A DNA stretch of 17,030 nt from RGIG2707 sp045600065 (lineage in GTDB: Bacteria; Bacillota; Clostridia; Peptostreptococcales; Anaerovoracaceae): positions 1-17,030 of the forward strand of contig JAZRXE010000064.1 of the NCBI GenBank assembly GCA_045600065.1, written 5' to 3'. The notes under the pieces are model-generated. The model saw only the letters and a list, made by a program, of their open reading frames with translations, was not told the DNA's origin and searched no databases. The position numbers and the translations under genes are program-made. Below are positions 13,471 to 17,030 of this stretch, piece after piece. The first letter of the stretch is position 1. The number at the start of each line of letters is the position of its first letter.

Positions 13471-14751
13471 ATGGCACATTTTGAATTACCCTACGGAAAG
13501 GGTTCCTTACCCTTTGATATCGACGATTCCCGTGTAAACGGTGTCCTTCTTTCTCATATCGAAGAATATGATCCCGGCAAGACCCAGGAGGAGCTGGTCG
13601 CCGGATCTCTGGCATGTCCCATCGCTTCTGAGAGCCTGGCAGAGCTTGCCAAGGGCAAGAAGAAGATCACTGTCATATCCAGCGATCACACCCGCCCGGT
13701 TCCCAGCAGAATCATAATGCCTCAGATCCTGGCAGAGATACGCAGGGGCAATCCCGATGCGGACATTACCATTCTGATCGCCACCGGCTGCCACAGAGAG
13801 ACCAGAAAGGAAGAGCTCATAGACAAGTTCGGTCCTGAGATCGTCGAAAAAGAGCACATTGTGGTCCACGACTGCGATGACGTGGAGAATCAGGTGATGC
13901 TGGGCATACTGCCCTCCGGCGGAGAGTGCTGGGTCAACAGGCTGGCTGTGGACGCGGATCTGCTGGTCGCCGAAGGCTTTATCGAGCCGCATTTCTTTGC
14001 AGGCTTTTCCGGCGGAAGAAAGTCCATACTGCCCGGCGTTGCAGGCAGGACTACCGTTCTGGCTAATCATTGCTCGGAGTTTATTGCAGATCCCTGCTCA
14101 AGAGCCGCGGTACTTGAGGGCAACCCAATCCACAAGGACATGGTCTGGGCAGCAGAGCATGCCGGACTCAGGTTCATCGTAAATGTAGTCCTCAACGGCG
14201 CCCACGATATCATCCACTGCGTATCCGGCGATCTGGTGCAGGCTCACGAAGCCGGCTGCAGCTTCCTGGAGAGTCTGTGCTGCGTGGAGCCGGTATATTC
14301 CGATATAGTCATCAGCACTAACGGCGGTTATCCTCTGGATCAGAATGTTTATCAGTCCGTAAAGGGCATGACCGGAGCAGAGGGCACCGTTAATCAGGAC
14401 GGAGTTATAATCATGCTCAGCAAGTCCGCTGACGGTCATGGCGGAGAGGCTTTCTGCAAGGAGATGCAGGCAAGCGATGATCTCCAGGCACTTATGGACG
14501 GCTGGATGGCCAGGGACAGGAACCAGACTCTGCCCGATCAGTGGCAGGCTCAGATATTTGTCAGAGTGCTGCAGAAGGCCAGACTGGTGTATATTTCCGA
14601 TTCCGAAGACGAGCTGATCAGATCTCTGCACATGACTCCTGCCCATTCCATGGATGAAGCCATGAAGCTGGCAGAGCAGATGCTCGGCAAGACCGACGCC
14701 AAGGTGACCGTAATTCCCGACGGCGTTTCCGTGGTAGTCAAGGAAGCTTAG
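13471..14751 (+). CDS. larA: LarA family nickel-pincer racemase (lactate racemase-like)
   Basis: A 426-residue protein, normal family length. Every residue known to matter in Lactobacillus plantarum LarA falls at the same number. Asp72 and Arg75 sit in SSDHTRPVP, and the catalytic bases are His108 (ATGCHRE) and His174 (IEPHFFAGFSGG). Lys184 (GGRKSILPG) is the residue that binds the nickel-pincer nucleotide covalently, and His200 (LANHCSEF) is the nickel ligand. The family interconverts D- and L-2-hydroxy acids, and many members act on substrates other than lactate, so the substrate is open. The cofactor makers LarB, LarC and LarE are not in this window. The ATG follows AGGAGG at 4 nt. It is 84 nt after the psuK-like gene, and that gap has a weak CCGGC/GCCGG hairpin. 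Confidence 0.92.
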   Translation: MAHFELPYGKGSLPFDIDDSRVNGVLLSHIEEYDPGKTQEELVAGSLACPIASESLAELAKGKKKITVISSDHTRPVPSRIIMPQILAEIRRGNPDADITILIATGCHRETRKEELIDKFGPEIVEKEHIVVHDCDDVENQVMLGILPSGGECWVNRLAVDADLLVAEGFIEPHFFAGFSGGRKSILPGVAGRTTVLANHCSEFIADPCSRAAVLEGNPIHKDMVWAAEHAGLRFIVNVVLNGAHDIIHCVSGDLVQAHEAGCSFLESLCCVEPVYSDIVISTNGGYPLDQNVYQSVKGMTGAEGTVNQDGVIIMLSKSADGHGGEAFCKEMQASDDLQALMDGWMARDRNQTLPDQWQAQIFVRVLQKARLVYISDSEDELIRSLHMTPAHSMDEAMKLAEQMLGKTDAKVTVIPDGVSVVVKEA

Positions 14752-14766
14752 CATAAGGTGAAGTTT

Positions 14767-15729
14767 ATGAAGACCCTGTTGATCTGTACGGTGCTCTGTT
14801 TGGCTCTGGCAGCCTGCAGCGGCAGTTCCGGACAGCAGCCGGCTGTTCCGCCGGTGCCGGAGACCGGGTCTTCCGGCAGCCCGGTGACCGGTCCCTATGC
14901 CCCGGCCGGCTATTATACGGCCCCCGGAAAGCTGGTACGGGTGGAATACAGCTACCACAGCGGTACTATGTACGGGGCAGACGAGGAGTTCGATATCATG
15001 GAAGAAGAACTTCTCCATGGCTGTTTTTTCGATCCGGATAAGCAGGAATACGTCCGAAAAGACAACTGCCCGTATGACAAAGCCCTCTGGGCGCAGATCG
15101 AAGACACGGTGATGCAGATCAGTCCCTATTTGGAACCGGTGAAGATCCGGCCGCAAGAATCATCGGACAAGAACGGCAAGGGGGAACGGCTCATGGTCCT
15201 GGACGGCGGAGATGATTCTCTGTTTGCCCTAACCTGGAACGACGGCAGCACCTGGCAGCGCGTGCAGTATTACATACCATCCGACCGACGTTGGCGTACG
15301 CTCTCCGAGCTGATGTCCGAAGCCGCGGATCCCGCAGGCCGGGAGATCCCGTTCTACGATCCTCCGCAGATCGCCGGCGTGTACGTGTTCGAGGGTGCCG
15401 TCGGCAGCAGGAGGCATCGCTCCTTCCAGATGAGCCTGAAGACCATGCCTGGCGGCTATGACGACGGCTGGTACTTTTTTGCCTATTATCCCGGAAGGGA
15501 CGGCAAAGAGCTGAGCCTGAGCAAAGAGGTATCCGAAGAGCTATGGATACCCGTGATGGGCAAGTGTGCGGAGCTGAGCATCCCTGCCTCACCGGAGATC
15601 TACCGGGGGGATGACCGGGGCTGTTCCCTGTACTATTCCGATGGCAGGCAGATCAGCTACGATCTTTCCGAAGAGCAGATGCAGGATCTGCTGCACTTCT
15701 TCGACAAGTACATAGAAACGTATTTTTAG
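14767..15729 (+). CDS. Lipoprotein of unknown function
   Basis: A 320-residue secreted lipoprotein. The signal sequence MKTLLICTVLCLALAAC ends in the lipobox LAAC with Cys17 as the acylated residue, followed by a Gly/Ser/Pro-rich spacer (SGSSGQQPAVPPVPETGSSG). The frame also has a GTG at 14758, but AAGGTG at 14755-14760 is then the ribosome site for the ATG at 14767, which gives a cleaner signal peptide. The mature domain (about 60-320) is rich in Tyr, Trp and acidic residues (SLFALTWNDGSTWQRVQYY, DDGWYFFAYYPGRDGK) and probably beta-rich; no family recognised. It starts 15 nt after larA and may ride on that transcript. Codons here look richer in CCG/CGG than in the genes to the left, so the gene may have arrived with the degraded sigma locus that follows. 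Confidence 0.8.
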   Translation: MKTLLICTVLCLALAACSGSSGQQPAVPPVPETGSSGSPVTGPYAPAGYYTAPGKLVRVEYSYHSGTMYGADEEFDIMEEELLHGCFFDPDKQEYVRKDNCPYDKALWAQIEDTVMQISPYLEPVKIRPQESSDKNGKGERLMVLDGGDDSLFALTWNDGSTWQRVQYYIPSDRRWRTLSELMSEAADPAGREIPFYDPPQIAGVYVFEGAVGSRRHRSFQMSLKTMPGGYDDGWYFFAYYPGRDGKELSLSKEVSEELWIPVMGKCAELSIPASPEIYRGDDRGCSLYYSDGRQISYDLSEEQMQDLLHFFDKYIETYF

Positions 15730-15739
15730 ATCCTTACAG

Positions 15740-15767
15740 AAAAAGAGTGCCTTTGCGCTCTTTTTTT
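15740..15767 (+). terminator. Terminator after the lipoprotein gene
   Basis: AAAAAGAGTGC (15740-15750) pairs with GCGCTCTTTTT (15755-15765, one T-G wobble) around CTTT, running into seven T. Confidence 0.85.
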
Positions 15768-15837
15768 GCAGAGATCTGTCATAAAGCCCGGCAGACTGCG
15801 TCTGTATGGGTGGATACGCAGGAAAGGAGGCAGGCTC

Positions 15838-16119
15838 TTGGAAGATGATCAGATAATAAAGCTGTTTCAGCGCAGAAATCCGGATGCCCAGGCAAAGGCA
15901 CAGGACAAGTACGGTCCGCTGTGCAGGCGGCTGGCGGCCAACATGCTGGGCCCCGCGGATCCGGAGGAATGTGTCAACGATTTTCTGGCCGGTCTGGAGA
16001 CCCGCAGACGGGTGCTTTTTGTGCGCCGTGTGTGGTATACGGACAGCCTGCAGAGCATCGCCGCAGATCTGAGCCGCACCAGAGCCCGGCTGCGCAGATA
16101 TCTGATCGAAAGGGGATGA
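15838..16119 (+). pseudogene. Sigma-70-like (ECF-type) factor remnant with internal deletions
   Basis: A 93-codon frame from a TTG at 15838, chosen because GGAGG ends 7 nt upstream and EDDQIIKLFQRR is the usual N-terminus of a common Clostridia small sigma factor (normally about 170-190 residues). Residues 2-48 (YGPLCRRLAANMLG then PEECVND) match region 2.1-2.2. The frame then jumps directly to FLAGLETRRRVLFVRRVWY (49-67), which belongs to region 4.1. Regions 2.3-2.4 and the linker are absent, so -10 recognition is lost. A second gap removes the region 4.2 recognition helix: ADLSRTRARLRRYL lacks roughly ten residues before RTR. Both losses are in frame. It is probably inactive, though a small protein could still be made. 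The stop overlaps the next broken frame (ATGA). Confidence 0.72.
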
Positions 16120-16522
16120 TCAGCAACTTTTCAGGAGATCCGGCTCCGGACATGGCTGTGGAAAACGGCGGTGTGTTCGTGTCCGATGCTTTGAGCAGGG
16201 CCATCTAGGCTTACGGCGAGGAATCTCGCTACCGGGTAGTCCTGGTCATCTTCCGGGACGGCCGGTCTTTGAGCGTTTCCGAAGGCTGCGATCCGATCAC
16301 GGCACTGCAGCAGAAGGATATATCGTGGCTGTCGAGACCGCTTACGACCGTGGGGAGCCGGTCTCCGAGACGGTCACCCTGCACGCCGAGGCTGCCCAGA
16401 TCCGGAAACTCGAGCCCTACGAAGACTGGGGCTTCTGCCTGAAGCTCTACGGAGAAGTCTTCCCGGATACCGAATTTACGGATGTGGTCCCGGAATTTTC
16501 CGGTTCGGATCCGGCACAGTAA
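16116..16522 (+). pseudogene. Broken ORF downstream of the sigma remnant
   Basis: A start ATG at 16116 overlaps the sigma stop as ATGA, the usual coupling for a partner gene. The frame reads MISNFSGDPAPDMAVENGG and on to SRAI, meets TAG at 16206-16208, then continues sensibly as AYGEESRYRVVLVIFRDGRS. From about 16300 the coding character moves to another frame: TAAEGYIVAVETAYDRGEP and LEPYEDWGFCLKLYGEVFPD, stopping at 16522. A single protein with one nonsense mutation and one frameshift (between about 16270 and 16320) explains this best. The family was not recognised. It may have been a regulator or surface protein paired with the sigma factor. Confidence 0.6.
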
Positions 16523-16632
16523 CGGGTGCCTGTTGTTCATATACGGTTTGAAATAACCGTTAAGAAAAGTGAATGTTCGAATACGGTGGGGAGCCTGAAA
16601 AAAGGCTTTGTACCGAATAATTGAGATACAAG

Positions 16633-16661
16633 GGCTGGAGTGATATGGCTTCAGCTTTTTT
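16633..16661 (+). terminator. Terminator after the degraded sigma locus
   Basis: GGCTGGAG (16633-16640) pairs with CTTCAGCT (16649-16656) at all eight positions (two G-T wobbles) around an 8-nt loop, followed by T residues. Confidence 0.65.
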
Positions 16662-16755
16662 AATGAAAAGAGATTTCTTATCATATGTTTTTATGAAATG
16701 AACTTCATGGAATAATAGAAATTTAATATTCATTAATATTAATTTTTCTATTGGC

Positions 16756-16784
16756 TTGCATATTTTTCGGGGGGGGGGTAAAAT
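16756..16784 (+). promoter_or_regulatory. Candidate phase-variable promoter of the secreted-protein gene
   Basis: TTGCAT (16756-16761) and TAAAAT (16779-16784) are separated by exactly 17 bp, and the last ten bases of that spacer are all G. Slipped-strand change in the G-run would alter the spacer length and thus promoter strength. The -35 is only a fair match, and the leader would be about 100 nt. Confidence 0.5.
16769..16778 (+). repeat. Homopolymeric tract of ten G
   Basis: An uninterrupted run of ten G in otherwise AT-rich DNA, abutting the candidate -10 hexamer. Tracts of this length are prone to slippage in replication and also to sequencing or assembly miscounts. Confidence 0.95.
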
Positions 16785-16889
16785 AATATAGAAATAATGG
16801 TGTTTTGTACCAATAATGCCATTTTCAGTTCTGTACGACAGACCGGATGTCTGATTACATAACGATTATTTTTTAGAAAGGAAAAAAGA

Positions 16890-17030
16890 ATGAGAAAAAG
16901 ACTACTCAGTATTCTTCTTTCGGTATTGATGATCCTGTCTCTGATCCCGACCGCTGCGTTCGCAGAGGCATCGGACGCATACACGCTCAGGATCGTTACA
17001 GGTACCGAAGCGACTGACAGTGCAATTGCG
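16890..17030 (+). CDS. Secreted or surface protein, N-terminal part
   Basis: The first 47 residues of a gene that runs out of the window. The ATG at 16890 follows AAAGGA at about 7 nt. MRKRLLSILLSVLMILSL with PTAAFA and then EASDAYTLRI is a textbook Sec signal peptide, with predicted cleavage after AFA near residue 25 and no lipobox. The mature start YTLRIVTGTEATDSAIA is too short to assign; such beginnings are common in large repeat-containing or dockerin/cell-wall proteins of Clostridia. The G-tract promoter upstream suggests variable expression, which would suit a surface-exposed product. Confidence 0.8.
   Translation, partial: MRKRLLSILLSVLMILSLIPTAAFAEASDAYTLRIVTGTEATDSAIA

Larger units (their letters stand above)
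16523..16889. other. AT-rich intergenic region before the secreted-protein gene
   Basis: These 367 bases contain no supported gene. They hold a small CGGTT/AACCG hairpin near 16543-16558, a terminator at 16633-16661, a 12-bp palindrome ATTAATATTAAT (16732-16743), a promoter with a G-tract spacer (16756-16784) and a CAGAC/GTCTG hairpin near 16838-16852 in the leader. Confidence 0.6.

Noticed and set aside
14098..15156. A 352-codon minus-strand frame spanning the larA/lipoprotein junction
   Set aside because: It crosses two genes with clear motifs (LarA residues, lipobox) and is His/Gly-rich with no ribosome site.
1..17030. CRISPR arrays, insertion sequences, integrases, replication origins
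   Set aside because: No direct repeat with regular spacing, no transposase or recombinase motif, and no DnaA-box cluster was seen on either strand.

Overview
The window looks like chromosomal DNA of a low-to-mid GC Firmicute of the class Clostridia, probably a gut-type anaerobe. The grounds are strong GGAGG-type ribosome binding sites, some TTG starts, compact hairpin plus T-run terminators, and families typical of that group: a Sapep/PepV-type M20 dipeptidase, AsnA, a TraX-family membrane protein, LarA, an OFA-like MFS carrier and a Clostridia-style small sigma factor. I cannot name family or genus.

Layout: (1) 1-2130 is housekeeping: the 3' end of an M20 dipeptidase, a convergent lipid kinase, mscL, and a tRNA-Leu(GAG) with its own promoter and terminator. 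(2) 2131-8335 is the most unusual part: two very large unrecognised proteins (1215 and 722 aa) in tandem as separate transcription units. Neither has a signal peptide or membrane segment. They share an identical 19-bp promoter-proximal element and a C-terminal LNTARI motif, and the larger one contains a duplicated module of about 200 residues with an invariant CHFKMYC core. They look like a small co-regulated protein family of unknown function. (3) 8456-11522, minus strand: asnA, then a TraX-family protein 7 nt downstream, a hairpin, then an MFS carrier. (4) 11631-14751, plus strand: an OGG-type 8-oxoguanine glycosylase overlapping a pseudouridine-kinase-like PfkB gene by 11 nt, then a LarA-family nickel-pincer racemase with all key residues. 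(5) 14767-16522 is a degraded module, apparently richer in C/G-ending codons: a lipoprotein, a sigma-factor gene that has lost two functional segments, and a broken ORF with a stop and a frameshift. (6) 16523-17030 is an AT-rich intergenic region with a 10-G tract lying exactly in the spacer of a plausible promoter, followed by the start of a secreted-protein gene. That is the classic arrangement of a phase-variable promoter.

Functional links are modest. Region 4 handles damaged or modified nucleobases and nucleosides plus a hydroxy-acid racemase. Regions 2, 5 and 6 are accessory. The best candidates for undescribed biology are the paired giant proteins and the G-tract promoter.
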